From Mycobacterium colombiense (GTDB lineage Bacteria; Actinomycetota; Actinomycetes; Mycobacteriales; Mycobacteriaceae), in assembly GCF_001953985.1 (NCBI RefSeq), contig NZ_MBEI01000062.1, forward strand, positions 26,535 through 90,534: DNA of 64,000 nt, read 5' to 3'. The notes beneath the pieces are model-generated. The model saw nothing but the letters and a program-made list of their open reading frames with translations, had not been told where the DNA came from and made no database searches. Positions 24,068-34,857 of this stretch are shown in pieces. Within the stretch, counting starts at the first letter, position 1, and each line of letters begins with the position of its first letter. A program made the position numbers and the translations under genes.

Positions 24068-25420
24068 TCAGACCGCGACTTTGAAGTCGCAGCCCGTCTT
24101 GGCGCGAACTTCCTCGACCGTGACGCCGGGCTGCAGCTCGGTGAGCACCAGCCCCTGTCCCGGCTCGACGTCGAAAACGCACAGGTTGGTGATGATCATG
24201 TCGACGACGTTCTTGCCGGTCAGCGGCAGCGAGCACTGACGGAGAACCTTGGGGCTGCCGTCTTTCGCGGTGTGATCCATCAGCACGATCACGCGCTTGA
24301 CGCCGGATACCAAATCCATTGCGCCGCCTGGCCCTTTGACCATCTTGCCCGGCACCATCCAGTTGGCCAGGTCGCCGTTCTCCGCGACCTCCAGGGCCCC
24401 CAGGATGGACAGGTCGATGTGGCCGCCGCGGATCATCGCGAAGGAATCGGCGCTGCTGAAGAAGCTGGACCCGGGCAGGCTGGTGATGGTCTGCTTGCCC
24501 GCGTTGATGAGATCGGGGTCGACGGTGTCCTCGCTCGGGTAGGCCCCGATGCCGAGCAGGCCGTTCTCCGACTGCAGCGTGACCTTGATGCCGTCGGGAA
24601 TGAAGTTGGCCACCAAGGTCGGAATGCCGATGCCCAGGTTCACATAGAAGCCGTCGCGCAATTCCTGGGCGGCGCGCTGGGCCATCCGCTCGCGGATGGG
24701 GCTGTCGTTCTTCAGCGCGGCGCCGCCGCTGGTGGTGCGGAACTCGATGCGCTTCTCGTAGCCGGTGCCCTCGATGATGCGGTCGACGTAGATACCCGGG
24801 GTGTGGATCAGGTCGGGGTCCAGCTCGCCGACCTCGACCAGCTCCTCCACCTCGGCGACGGTGATCGCGCCGCAGGTGGCGATCATCGGGTTGAAGTTGC
24901 GTGCCGTCTTGCGGTAGATGAGGTTGCCGGCGGTGTCGCCCTTCCACGCCTTGACGATCGCCACGTCGGCCCGAATGCCTTCTTCCAGAACGTATTCGGT
25001 GCCGTCGAAGACCCTGGTGTCCTTGCCCTCGGCGAGGTTGGTGCCGAAGGCCGTGCGGGTGTAGAAGCCTGGGATGCCGGCGCCGCCGGCGCGCAGCTTC
25101 TCGGCGAGCGTGCCCTGCGGCGTCAGCACCAGGTCCAGCTCGCCGGCCAGCACTTGGCGCTCGAACTCCTTGTTCTCGCCGACGTAGGAGGCGATCACCT
25201 TGTTCACCTGCCGGCCCTTGAGCAGCAGTCCCATGCCAAAATCGTCTACGCCGGCGTTGTTTCCGACGATGGTCAGGTCCTTGATGCCGCTGTCGACCAG
25301 AGCCTGGATCAGCTTCTCGGGAATGCCGCACAGACCGAAACCGCCCGCGGCGATGGTGATGCCGTCCTTCAGCAGGCCGTGCAGGGCCGACTCTGCGTCG
25401 TGGTGGACCTTGTTGCTCAC
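24068..25420 (-). CDS. Fused 3-oxoacid CoA-transferase (SCOT A+B)
   Basis: Single 450-residue polypeptide that joins both subunits of succinyl-CoA:3-ketoacid CoA-transferase, which moves CoA between succinyl-CoA and acetoacetate. Residues 1-235 match subunit A (GGFGLCGIPEKLI; NNAGVDDFGMG), residues 245-450 match subunit B with the catalytic Glu in the QSENGLLG motif (about residue 287). The linker between is only about ten residues (TTSGGAALKND). M. tuberculosis has separate scoA and scoB genes elsewhere, while mitochondrial SCOT is fused, so this is the fused form. The frame is uninterrupted. The start overlaps the stop of the GH76-type gene (ATGA), so they are coupled. Confidence 0.92.
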   Translation of the reverse strand: MSNKVHHDAESALHGLLKDGITIAAGGFGLCGIPEKLIQALVDSGIKDLTIVGNNAGVDDFGMGLLLKGRQVNKVIASYVGENKEFERQVLAGELDLVLTPQGTLAEKLRAGGAGIPGFYTRTAFGTNLAEGKDTRVFDGTEYVLEEGIRADVAIVKAWKGDTAGNLIYRKTARNFNPMIATCGAITVAEVEELVEVGELDPDLIHTPGIYVDRIIEGTGYEKRIEFRTTSGGAALKNDSPIRERMAQRAAQELRDGFYVNLGIGIPTLVANFIPDGIKVTLQSENGLLGIGAYPSEDTVDPDLINAGKQTITSLPGSSFFSSADSFAMIRGGHIDLSILGALEVAENGDLANWMVPGKMVKGPGGAMDLVSGVKRVIVLMDHTAKDGSPKVLRQCSLPLTGKNVVDMIITNLCVFDVEPGQGLVLTELQPGVTVEEVRAKTGCDFKVAV

Positions 25421-26550
25421 AGGGTGCTCCTGTTCTTCGACTCGGCGGAGACGTTACAGGCGGCCTCCATGAGCATCCACCCCGACAGCTGCACCGACAG
25501 GTCCCGCTCGGCCACCTCGGACGCCATCACCGCGCCCTCGACGAACTCCGCTTCCTTGCCGCCGGCCGTGGGCAGCTGGGCGTCGCGGTCCCAGAACGGG
25601 CCGAACACCGGCAGTCCGTCCACGGTTTGCCGGTTGTCCCAGGCCGACTTCGCGCTGGCCAGCACGATCTGCCGGGCGGTGTCGCGGGCGAGGACGTCGT
25701 CGGCCGACTCCCCCGGCAGCGCGGTGGCCACCAGCGCCAGGTATCGGGCGGTCACCCCGGCGAACAGGCCGCCGTCGCCGCCGCCGGCGCCGGCCAGCAC
25801 GCCCGCCGGCGCCATGTGTTCGTGCACGGCAGCGACCAGCCGGTGCACCCGGGCGGCGTGGCGCTGCCGGATCTCGACGGCGGTGGGGGCGGCCAGCTCG
25901 GTCTCCAGCCCGAGCACCACGCCCTGGCAGTAGGTGTACTGCGCGCGCACCAGCGAGCCGGCTTTGATGCCGTCGAACACCAGGTGCGTCTCCGGGTCGA
26001 TCAGGGTCTGGTCGATCCAATTGCCCATCTGCTCAGCACGTTTCAGATGGTCGCCGTAGCGCGCGAGGAAGATCCCCGCGGGACCGTTGGCCGGGGCGTT
26101 GAAGAACTGGTCGGACTTGCGCCACGGGATGCCGCCGCCGTCCTCGGGCGCCCAGGCCTTGAGGAATTGGTCGGCGAGCTTGGGCAGCGCGCGGCTGCGC
26201 TCGACGCCCGCGATCCTGGCGGCGCGCTCGAGCGCCAGCGCCAGCCAGGCCATGTCGTCGTAGTAGCTGTTGATCCACGAGAAGTTGTTGCGCAGCCGGT
26301 GCGAGCGGACCTGCCGGTTGATCTGGGTGTGCCGGTGCGGCTGCGGATCGCGCGCCTCGGCGTCGACCAGGCAGTCGAGCAGATGCGCCTGCCACCAGTA
26401 GTGCCAGGTGCCGAACCAGCGGTCGCGCCGCGTCGCCGGCCAGGCCACCACCCCCAGCTGGGTCGCGGGCAGCCCCCACAGGCGTTTCAGGTGTCGTCGG
26501 GTGACAGCGGCTTCGCTGCTGGCCGCGCGGTTGGCCCAGAGCTGATCCAT
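25417..26550 (-). CDS. Glycoside hydrolase family 76-type protein
   Basis: 377-residue protein corresponding to Rv0365c. It has the (alpha/alpha)6 barrel pattern of GH76 alpha-1,6-mannanases: WFGTWHYWWQAHLLDCLVDAE, then FSWINSYYDDMAWLALALERA with the paired Asp-Asp (YYDD, about residues 92-95) that forms the catalytic centre, and GIPWRKSDQFFNAPANGPAG. No signal peptide is visible, so it would act inside the cell unless exported otherwise. Mannan-like polymers are present in mycobacterial lipoarabinomannan, but the natural substrate is unknown. It precedes and is coupled to the fused CoA-transferase. Confidence 0.85.
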   Translation of the reverse strand: MDQLWANRAASSEAAVTRRHLKRLWGLPATQLGVVAWPATRRDRWFGTWHYWWQAHLLDCLVDAEARDPQPHRHTQINRQVRSHRLRNNFSWINSYYDDMAWLALALERAARIAGVERSRALPKLADQFLKAWAPEDGGGIPWRKSDQFFNAPANGPAGIFLARYGDHLKRAEQMGNWIDQTLIDPETHLVFDGIKAGSLVRAQYTYCQGVVLGLETELAAPTAVEIRQRHAARVHRLVAAVHEHMAPAGVLAGAGGGDGGLFAGVTARYLALVATALPGESADDVLARDTARQIVLASAKSAWDNRQTVDGLPVFGPFWDRDAQLPTAGGKEAEFVEGAVMASEVAERDLSVQLSGWMLMEAACNVSAESKNRSTL

Positions 26551-26602
26551 ACCTGTCGATCCTGCCCCACGCGGGTCAGCGTGCGTCTGGGGCGTCAGGG
26601 AC

Positions 26603-27253
26603 TCACCAGGCGCGGGTCAGGTCGGCGTGCTGCTCGACCCAGGTGTGCATGGCGATCCCGGCGGCCACGCCGGCGTTGATGCTGCGCGTCGAGCCGAACT
26701 GCGCGATCGACACCGTCAGCCCCGCGCCCGTGCGGGTGTCATCGGTGATCCCCGGCCCCTCCTGTCCGAACACCAACAGGCACTCGCGCGGCAGCGCGGC
26801 CTCCTCCAGGCGCGTCGCGCCCGGCACGTTGTCCACCGCGACCACCGTCAGCCCGGCGTCGGCCGCGAAGGCCAGCAGCTCGGCGGTGCTGTCGTGGTGG
26901 CACAACCGCTGATATCGGTCAGTCACCATGGCGCCGCGGCGATTCCACCGCCGCCGCCCCACGATGTGCACGGTGTGCACCGCGAAGGCGTTGGCGGTGC
27001 GCACCACCGAACCGATGTTGGCGTCGTGACCGAAGTTCTCGATCGCCACGTGCAGCGGATGGCGGCGCCGGTCGATGTCGGCGATGATCGCTTCCCGGGA
27101 CCAGTACCGGTAGGCGTCGACGACGTTGCGAGTATCACCCTCGCGCAACAGGACTGGGTCATACCGCGGGTCGTCGGCCGGCTCGCCCGGCCACGGCCCG
27201 ACGCCGGCGGGCGGTGTCACCGCCCATTCCGTCGGCCCGGGTGGTTCGCTCAT
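26603..27253 (-). CDS. SpoU-family RNA 2'-O-methyltransferase
   Basis: 216 residues, SPOUT/SpoU RNA ribose methyltransferase. The motifs are IENFGHDANIGSVVRTANAF (about 69-88, motif 1 with Asn and Arg), LVFGQEGPGITDD (motif 2, about 161-173) and SIAQFGSTRSINAGVAAGIAM (motif 3 with Ser-Asn, about 181-201), the knot that binds SAM. Corresponds to Rv0380c. The start at 27253 was chosen because it overlaps the lipoprotein stop (ATGA) and because upstream translation is in a non-coding frame. RNA target is not known. Confidence 0.9.
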   Translation of the reverse strand: MSEPPGPTEWAVTPPAGVGPWPGEPADDPRYDPVLLREGDTRNVVDAYRYWSREAIIADIDRRRHPLHVAIENFGHDANIGSVVRTANAFAVHTVHIVGRRRWNRRGAMVTDRYQRLCHHDSTAELLAFAADAGLTVVAVDNVPGATRLEEAALPRECLLVFGQEGPGITDDTRTGAGLTVSIAQFGSTRSINAGVAAGIAMHTWVEQHADLTRAW

Positions 27254-28152
27254 CGCTGCGTCCACACGCCGGCGTGCGTGCCGTCGATGGCCAGCGTCGC
27301 GTAGAGCAGCGCGTCGTTGATCTCGCCCTGGGTGCACAGCGACGCGTTGACATGCACCGCGTCCAACGAGGCGTCGGGCAGGATCAGCACCGACGATCCG
27401 TACGTCGCGCAGGCCGGGTTCAGTCCCGGGGCGGGCAGGGTCGGCGATGCCAGCAGCATCATCGGGCCGCCGCGCTTGGCGGACTCGTCGCGATAGCGCG
27501 CCGCGATGGCCGTCGCCTCCAGCCCCAGCAGCATGTAGCCGTTGCCGGTGAACGCCCCCGGGTCGCCCAGCTGCATCTTGGTCACCGGGGTGCCGTCGGC
27601 GCGCCACGCCGACAGGCTGGCCGTCTTGACCGCCAAACCGCCGCTGTCGTTGGCGTTCGTGGGCAGCAGCCCGACCGGGAAGGCGACGGGGTAGGCCGAC
27701 GAGCTGTCCGGGATCCGGTCGCGCGGCGAATAGCCGTAGACACCGCGCACCTGGCTCCGATCCTTCAGCGGCCCAAGGCAAACCGTGCCGGTGAGGCGGT
27801 CGCGCGGCGCCGAGAGCGGCGCTGGGATGTCTCGCACGCTGGTCTTCGCGGTGTCGCAGCTGCCCAGGCCGGCGACCTCCATGGGGTGGGCCAGCGCGCC
27901 GTACAGCCCGAACCGGATGTCCTCGGGTTTGGCGTGCGGGTCCTTGGCCGAGGTGGGGCTCGCGTCGACGTCGACCAGCACGTAGTCACCGTCCCAGCGC
28001 AGATTCGACACCGACATGTTCCAGCCGAGCAGCGCGAGTGATTCCCCGAGCCGCGCGCCCTGGGCGCCGTAGGGGCGCGCGGGCTGGCTGGAGGACGAGC
28101 AGCCCGCCAGACACAGCGCCAAGCAGGCCGCTATCGCAAGGAATGTGCGCAC
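27250..28152 (-). CDS. Lipoprotein of unknown function (Rv0381c-like)
   Basis: 300 residues with a lipoprotein signal: basic start, hydrophobic segment FLAIAACLALCLAGC and lipobox LAGC with the acylated Cys at residue 18. The mature part has no domain I recognise; it is Asp/Gly-rich with a central beta-rich region and two Cys pairs (GLGSCDTAKT; TVCLGPL; NPACATYG; NASLCTQG), so disulfides are likely outside the membrane. Corresponds to Rv0381c. GTG start. Its stop overlaps the methyltransferase start. Confidence 0.8.
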   Translation of the reverse strand: MRTFLAIAACLALCLAGCSSSSQPARPYGAQGARLGESLALLGWNMSVSNLRWDGDYVLVDVDASPTSAKDPHAKPEDIRFGLYGALAHPMEVAGLGSCDTAKTSVRDIPAPLSAPRDRLTGTVCLGPLKDRSQVRGVYGYSPRDRIPDSSSAYPVAFPVGLLPTNANDSGGLAVKTASLSAWRADGTPVTKMQLGDPGAFTGNGYMLLGLEATAIAARYRDESAKRGGPMMLLASPTLPAPGLNPACATYGSSVLILPDASLDAVHVNASLCTQGEINDALLYATLAIDGTHAGVWTQR

Positions 28153-28164
28153 GGTGAAGGCGGC

Positions 28165-28710
28165 CTAGCTCAGCCCCAGATCGGCGAGGCCGAGCACGCT
28201 TCGGTACGGCAACCCCTGGGCCTCGATGGCCTCGGCGGCTCCGGTGGCGCGGTCCACCACGGTGGCCACCCCGACCACTTCGCCGCCGGCCTCCTGGACG
28301 GCGCGCACCGCGGTGAGCGCCGAGTTGCCCGTGGTACTAGTGTCCTCGACGACCAGGACCCGCTTGCCGGAAACCTCGGAGCCTTCGATAAGGCGTTGCA
28401 GCCCATGGGTTTTCGCCGATTTGCGGACGACGAAGGCGTCGATCGGGCGGCCCGATGCGTGCATGACGGCGGTGGCCACCTGGTCGGCGCCCAGGGTCAG
28501 CCCGCCGACCACGTCGTAGTCCCAGTCGCTGGTCAGTTCGCGCATCAGCGCGCCGATCAACGCCGAGGCGCGGTGGTGCAGCGTGGCCCGGCGCAGGTCG
28601 ACGTAGTAGTCGGCCTCTTTGCCGGAGGACAGCGTGACCCGTCCGTGCACCACCGACAGGCGCGAGACGAGGTCCGCCAACTCCTTGAGGTCAGGTCCGG
28701 CCACGGCCAC
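28165..28710 (-). CDS. pyrE: Orotate phosphoribosyltransferase
   Basis: Converts orotate and PRPP to OMP in pyrimidine synthesis (called umpA in M. tuberculosis, Rv0382c). The 181-residue sequence has the PRPP-binding motif VLVVEDTSTTGNSAL (about 119-133) with two acidic residues, and the Lys-rich loop VVRKSAKTHGLQR. Start: GTG at 28710 or GTG six bases later (28704); both lie in the end of the SDR gene. Length agrees with the 179-residue homologue. Confidence 0.92.
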   Translation of the reverse strand: MAVAGPDLKELADLVSRLSVVHGRVTLSSGKEADYYVDLRRATLHHRASALIGALMRELTSDWDYDVVGGLTLGADQVATAVMHASGRPIDAFVVRKSAKTHGLQRLIEGSEVSGKRVLVVEDTSTTGNSALTAVRAVQEAGGEVVGVATVVDRATGAAEAIEAQGLPYRSVLGLADLGLS

Positions 28711-29476
28711 TCCCGATTCGTTTGGTGACCGCCCGCATCAGGGTCCGCGGCACCAGGCGCTCGGCGGCGATGATCGCCTTGTACTGCAGGCCCGGAATGC
28801 TGATCACCTTGCCGCGGGCGACATCGGCCAGGCTCTGGTTGACCACGTCGTCGACCTCGAGCCACATGAACGACGGTGACTTGGCCATGTCGATGCCGGC
28901 GCGGTCGTGGAATTCGGTGTGCACGTAGCCCGGGCACACGGCGTGCACGGAGACGCCGGTGCCCTGCAGGCCGACGGACAGGCCCTCGCTGAACGAGATC
29001 ACCCACGCCTTCGACGCCGAGTACGTCGACCCGCGGCCGGGCACCAGCCCGGCGACGCTGGCGATGTTGATGACCGTGCCGGCGCCGGCTGCCAGCATGG
29101 CCGGCAGGGCCGCGCGGGTCAGGTGCATGACCGCGGTGACGTTGACGTCGAGCTGGGACTGCAGCAGCGCGGGGTCGGCCGACCAGAAGTCGCCGGAGGT
29201 GGCGAAGCCGGCGTTGTTCACCAGGACGCGCACTCCCCCGCCGGCGAGCCGGTCACAGACCCGTTGCCGCCCCGCGGCATCGGCGAGGTCGGCGGGCAGG
29301 ATCTCGACGCTGCCGGAGTGTTCCTGTAGTTCGTCCGACAGCCTGGTCAACCGGTCGACGTCGCGGGCGACCAGGACCACGTCGTAGCCGTCGGCGGCGT
29401 AGCGTCGCGCGAACCCGGCGCCGATTCCGGACGTAGGCCCGGTGATCAGGGCTACGGGGCGGGGCATGAGCGACAT
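28691..29476 (-). CDS. Short-chain dehydrogenase/reductase
   Basis: 261-residue classical SDR. The cofactor motif is TGPTSGIG (residues 12-19), followed by NNAG (about 87-90) and the catalytic Tyr/Lys in YSASK (about 152-156), with the Ser at NIASVAG. The arginine after the second strand (VLVARDVDRL) suggests NADP(H). Substrate unknown. An alternative ATG lies three codons downstream (29467) with a slightly better ribosome binding site. It overlaps the pyrE start by 20 bases. I do not remember an SDR between pyrE and the next gene in M. tuberculosis, so it may be a local insertion. Confidence 0.88.
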   Translation of the reverse strand: MSLMPRPVALITGPTSGIGAGFARRYAADGYDVVLVARDVDRLTRLSDELQEHSGSVEILPADLADAAGRQRVCDRLAGGGVRVLVNNAGFATSGDFWSADPALLQSQLDVNVTAVMHLTRAALPAMLAAGAGTVINIASVAGLVPGRGSTYSASKAWVISFSEGLSVGLQGTGVSVHAVCPGYVHTEFHDRAGIDMAKSPSFMWLEVDDVVNQSLADVARGKVISIPGLQYKAIIAAERLVPRTLMRAVTKRIGSGRGRT

Positions 29477-29524
29477 CCTAATGACGGCGGCACCACCGGG
29501 CCCTGAGGTACCCGGGGCCCGCCG

Positions 29525-30403
29525 TCAGCGCTGATAGTTGCTGGCCTGGTGACCGTTGCGCCCGGAGGGGGGTGGGCGGCGGATGGTTTCCGAACGCCCA
29601 TCGGGTCGAGGCTGGTCGCGGCGCATCGGCTCGGCGGCGCGACGACCGGGCTGAAGGTCGGGGCCGAGCAGTCCCGCCACGTCCTGCTGCGCGCGCCGGG
29701 CGGGCAGCTCGGCGCGGCCCGCGGGCGCCCGCGGCCGGCTGGGTGAGGCGTTGCGCAGACCCGACGGCGCCCCGGTCTCCTGCGTTGTTTCTTCGGGCAG
29801 CGGCGGCAGCACCCGCAACAGGTCGTTGAACTGGCGCACGGTGCGCAGACCCTCGTCCCACTCGGTGCGGGTGCTGGTGATCGGCAGGGCGACCAACGTC
29901 CAGTTCTGCTCGTTCCACATGATCTCGGCGGTGTCCGGTGCGGTGTGCGCGAACGTGACCATCCGGCGGTCGCAGGCGCGGCGGGCGGCGTCCAGATTTG
30001 TGGAGTAGACCATCCGCGGCCCGATGGCACCCAACAGCCAAATGTCGCTCTCCCGTGGCTCTTTCAGTCCCTTGAGCCGAAGGTCGACGACGACGTTGGT
30101 GCCCACCTTGCGGTGCAGCGCGATGACGGTGGCGACCTCTTCCAGGTCGAAGATGTAGACGGCCTCGCCGCGGATCTGACCCAGCACCACGTTCTGTGCG
30201 GCGACGTCGCCCACGGTCGACATCACCCCGCGCTTCCAGCGCTTGAGGATGTCGGCTGATTCAGTCTCGTAGTCGAACCCGTGCGACCGCGCCCACGACT
30301 TGCGGCGCCTGCTGCGCCCGCGTCGCCGATCGATGTCGACGTACAGCAGCACCCCCGCGCCGACAAAGCACAGCGCGGAGAGCGTGAACCAGAGGGGGAC
30401 CAT
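29525..30403 (-). CDS. Membrane-anchored protein (Rv0383c-like)
   Basis: 292 residues. One N-terminal transmembrane helix (about 4-23) followed by an Arg-rich stop-transfer stretch (DRRRGRSRRRKSWARSHG) and a large soluble domain with no name I can give; it contains a beta-rich core (EAVYIFDLEEVATVIALH, then NVVVDLRLKG) and ends in a Pro/Arg-rich low-complexity tail. The orientation (helix first, then Arg cluster) places the main domain in the cytoplasm. Corresponds to Rv0383c in M. tuberculosis. Function unknown. Confidence 0.82.
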   Translation of the reverse strand: MVPLWFTLSALCFVGAGVLLYVDIDRRRGRSRRRKSWARSHGFDYETESADILKRWKRGVMSTVGDVAAQNVVLGQIRGEAVYIFDLEEVATVIALHRKVGTNVVVDLRLKGLKEPRESDIWLLGAIGPRMVYSTNLDAARRACDRRMVTFAHTAPDTAEIMWNEQNWTLVALPITSTRTEWDEGLRTVRQFNDLLRVLPPLPEETTQETGAPSGLRNASPSRPRAPAGRAELPARRAQQDVAGLLGPDLQPGRRAAEPMRRDQPRPDGRSETIRRPPPSGRNGHQASNYQR

Positions 30404-30517
30404 CCAAAACAGGGTATCTGCTATTGGCCCGGAACACAGAAGGCGACCAGGTCACAACCCAATCACAGCTGGCAAAAGCTGCGTGTCGCCGGACCGCCGA
30501 TGGTCCCCCTCCAGCGG

Positions 30518-33064
<2,547 letters not shown>

Positions 33065-33130
33065 GACGAGCTCCGTTCGGGTACAAAAAGGTTTGCAAAA
33101 ATGCTTGTCCGCTTGTTCAACGCCGTCAAG

Positions 33131-33151
33131 GTTGAGTGTGTTCCGCTCAAC
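33131..33151. promoter_or_regulatory. HAIR box (HspR operator) upstream of clpB
   Basis: GTTGAGT - seven bases - GCTCAAC, an inverted repeat matching the HspR consensus CTTGAGT-N7-ACTCAAG at five of seven positions in each arm. It lies 67 bases before the clpB start codon, as in other mycobacteria. Confidence 0.85.
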
Positions 33152-33197
33152 TCTATCGAGTTTTGGGCAATATCGCGTACGGGGTACCCCAGTTCCG

Positions 33198-33641
33198 ATG
33201 ACACAGACGACGCAGCACCCCGATCAGGCCGGCGCCGAGCCCGGCCGGACCCCGCGCCGCGTTCCCCTGACCTTCTTGCTCGCCGCCCTGGCCGCCGGAC
33301 TGGCGCTCGCCGGGCTGGTCGCGGTCGGGTTGCACACCGATCTCGCCGGCGGCAGCCCCTCGACGACGGTCCCGGACTCCGGCACGCTGCAGGTCAGCGG
33401 GACCGGTGTGACGAAGACGATCCCCTGTCACGCCGGCTACCTGTCGGTGAGCGGGCAGAAGAACACCATCACCCTCACCGGGCACTGCACCAGCGTCAGC
33501 GTGTCCGGCAGCGGCAACCACGTCGCGGTCGACAGCACCGATGCGGTGAACGCGTCGGGGACGGGCAACACCGTTGTGTATCACTGGGGTTCGCCCAAGG
33601 TCGACAACGTCGGGACCGCCAACATCGTCCGGCAGGGCTGA
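33198..33641 (+). CDS. DUF3060-domain membrane/secreted protein
   Basis: 147 residues. An N-terminal basic region and one hydrophobic helix (about 24-44) anchor or export the protein; the rest is a DUF3060 domain of short repeated strands (VSGQKNTITLTGHCTSVSVSGSGNHVAV), a right-handed beta-helix-like fold with two Cys that could pair. ATG at 33198 was taken because the upstream frame runs antisense through clpB. It is divergent from clpB, so it may share the heat-shock intergenic region. Function unknown. Confidence 0.75.
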   Translation: MTQTTQHPDQAGAEPGRTPRRVPLTFLLAALAAGLALAGLVAVGLHTDLAGGSPSTTVPDSGTLQVSGTGVTKTIPCHAGYLSVSGQKNTITLTGHCTSVSVSGSGNHVAVDSTDAVNASGTGNTVVYHWGSPKVDNVGTANIVRQG

Positions 33642-33673
33642 GTCACCGGCTGCCGAGCCTAGAATCGGGGCCC

Positions 33674-34855
33674 GTGAGCCTGGAGGACGTCGACGCACTG
33701 CGGGTGCTGCGCGATGCCTTCGCACCGGGCGAGTCGGGCTCGGTCGGCGATCCCGACGAACTCGTCCACCGCTTCTACACCCACTGGTTCGCCCTCGACG
33801 GCTCGGTGCGCCATCTGTTCCCGCCCGAAATGGCGGCCCAACGGCTCGCTTTCGGGCACGCGCTGCACTGGGTGTACGGCGAGCTGGTCGCGCGCCGCGC
33901 CCAGGAGCCGGTGGCGTTCCTGGCCCAGCTCGGCCGCGATCACCGCAAATACGGTGTGCTGCCGCCGCATTACGACACCCTGCGAAGCGCGTTGCTGGCG
34001 ACGCTGCGTGCGCACTTGGGTGCGGCCTGGACCGACGCCGTCGACGAGGCGGCCAGGCAGTCGCTCAACCTGATCACCGGGGTGATGAGCGGCGCCGCGG
34101 ACGCCGAGGAGGGGCCCGCCTGGTGGGACGGCACCGTCGTCGAGCACATCCGGGTGTCGCGGGATCTGGCGGTGGTCCGGCTGCAGCTCGATCAGCCGAT
34201 GGGCTACCACCCCGGCCAGTACGTCAACGTCCACGTGCCCCAATGCCCGCACCGCTGGCGGTATTTGAGCCCCGCGATCCCGCCCGACCCCGGCGGCGGG
34301 ATCGAGTTCCACGTCCGCCTGGTTCCCGGCGGCCTGGTCAGCCCCGCGGTCGTCAACGAAACCCGCACCGGCGACCGGTGGCGGCTGTCCAGCCCGCACG
34401 GCGGCCTGCGCGTCGACCGCGAGGGCGGCGACGTGCTGATGGTTGCCGGCAGCACGGGCCTGGCGCCGCTGCGGTCGCTGATCATGGACCTGTCTCGGTT
34501 CGCAGTGAACCCGCGGATACATCTCTTCTTCGGCGCCCGCTACCGCTGCGAACTCTACGATCTGCCGACCCTGTGGCAGGTCGCCTCCCACAATCCGTGG
34601 CTGTCGGTCTCGCCCGTCTCGGAATACAACAGCGACCCCTCTTGGGCCGCAGACTATCCCGACGTCACCCCACCCCGCGGCCTGCACGTGCACCAGATCG
34701 GGCGGCTGCCCGACGTGGTGACCAAGTACGGCGGCTGGGGCGATCGGCAGATCCTGGTCTGCGGCGGGCCGGCGATGGTCAGCGCCACCAAGGCCGCCCT
34801 GATCGCCAAAGGGGCTCCGCCCGAACACATTCAGCATGATCCGCTATGGAGGTAG
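33674..34855 (+). CDS. Type II flavohaemoglobin-like protein (Rv0385-like)
   Basis: 393 residues, with an N-terminal globin-type domain (about 1-135), whose proximal His is likely in LGRDHRKYGV (about 84-93), followed by a ferredoxin-NADP reductase-like FAD domain (RYLSPAIPP in place of the RxYS motif) and an NAD domain (VAGSTGLAPLRS; CGGPAMV). Conventional flavohaemoglobins detoxify NO; the type II mycobacterial proteins (Rv0385) have been reported to lack NO dioxygenase activity and to oxidise D-lactate, and this protein resembles that group. GTG start at 33674, near the end of a frame that runs through the preceding gene. An aldose epimerase gene starts three bases after its stop. Confidence 0.85.
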   Translation: MSLEDVDALRVLRDAFAPGESGSVGDPDELVHRFYTHWFALDGSVRHLFPPEMAAQRLAFGHALHWVYGELVARRAQEPVAFLAQLGRDHRKYGVLPPHYDTLRSALLATLRAHLGAAWTDAVDEAARQSLNLITGVMSGAADAEEGPAWWDGTVVEHIRVSRDLAVVRLQLDQPMGYHPGQYVNVHVPQCPHRWRYLSPAIPPDPGGGIEFHVRLVPGGLVSPAVVNETRTGDRWRLSSPHGGLRVDREGGDVLMVAGSTGLAPLRSLIMDLSRFAVNPRIHLFFGARYRCELYDLPTLWQVASHNPWLSVSPVSEYNSDPSWAADYPDVTPPRGLHVHQIGRLPDVVTKYGGWGDRQILVCGGPAMVSATKAALIAKGAPPEHIQHDPLWR

Positions 34856-34857
34856 CC

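Noticed and set aside
24068..25420. Possible loss of a stop by error between SCOT A and B parts
   Set aside because: The frame, codon use and linker are clean and the domains are in the natural order; fused SCOT is known in other organisms.
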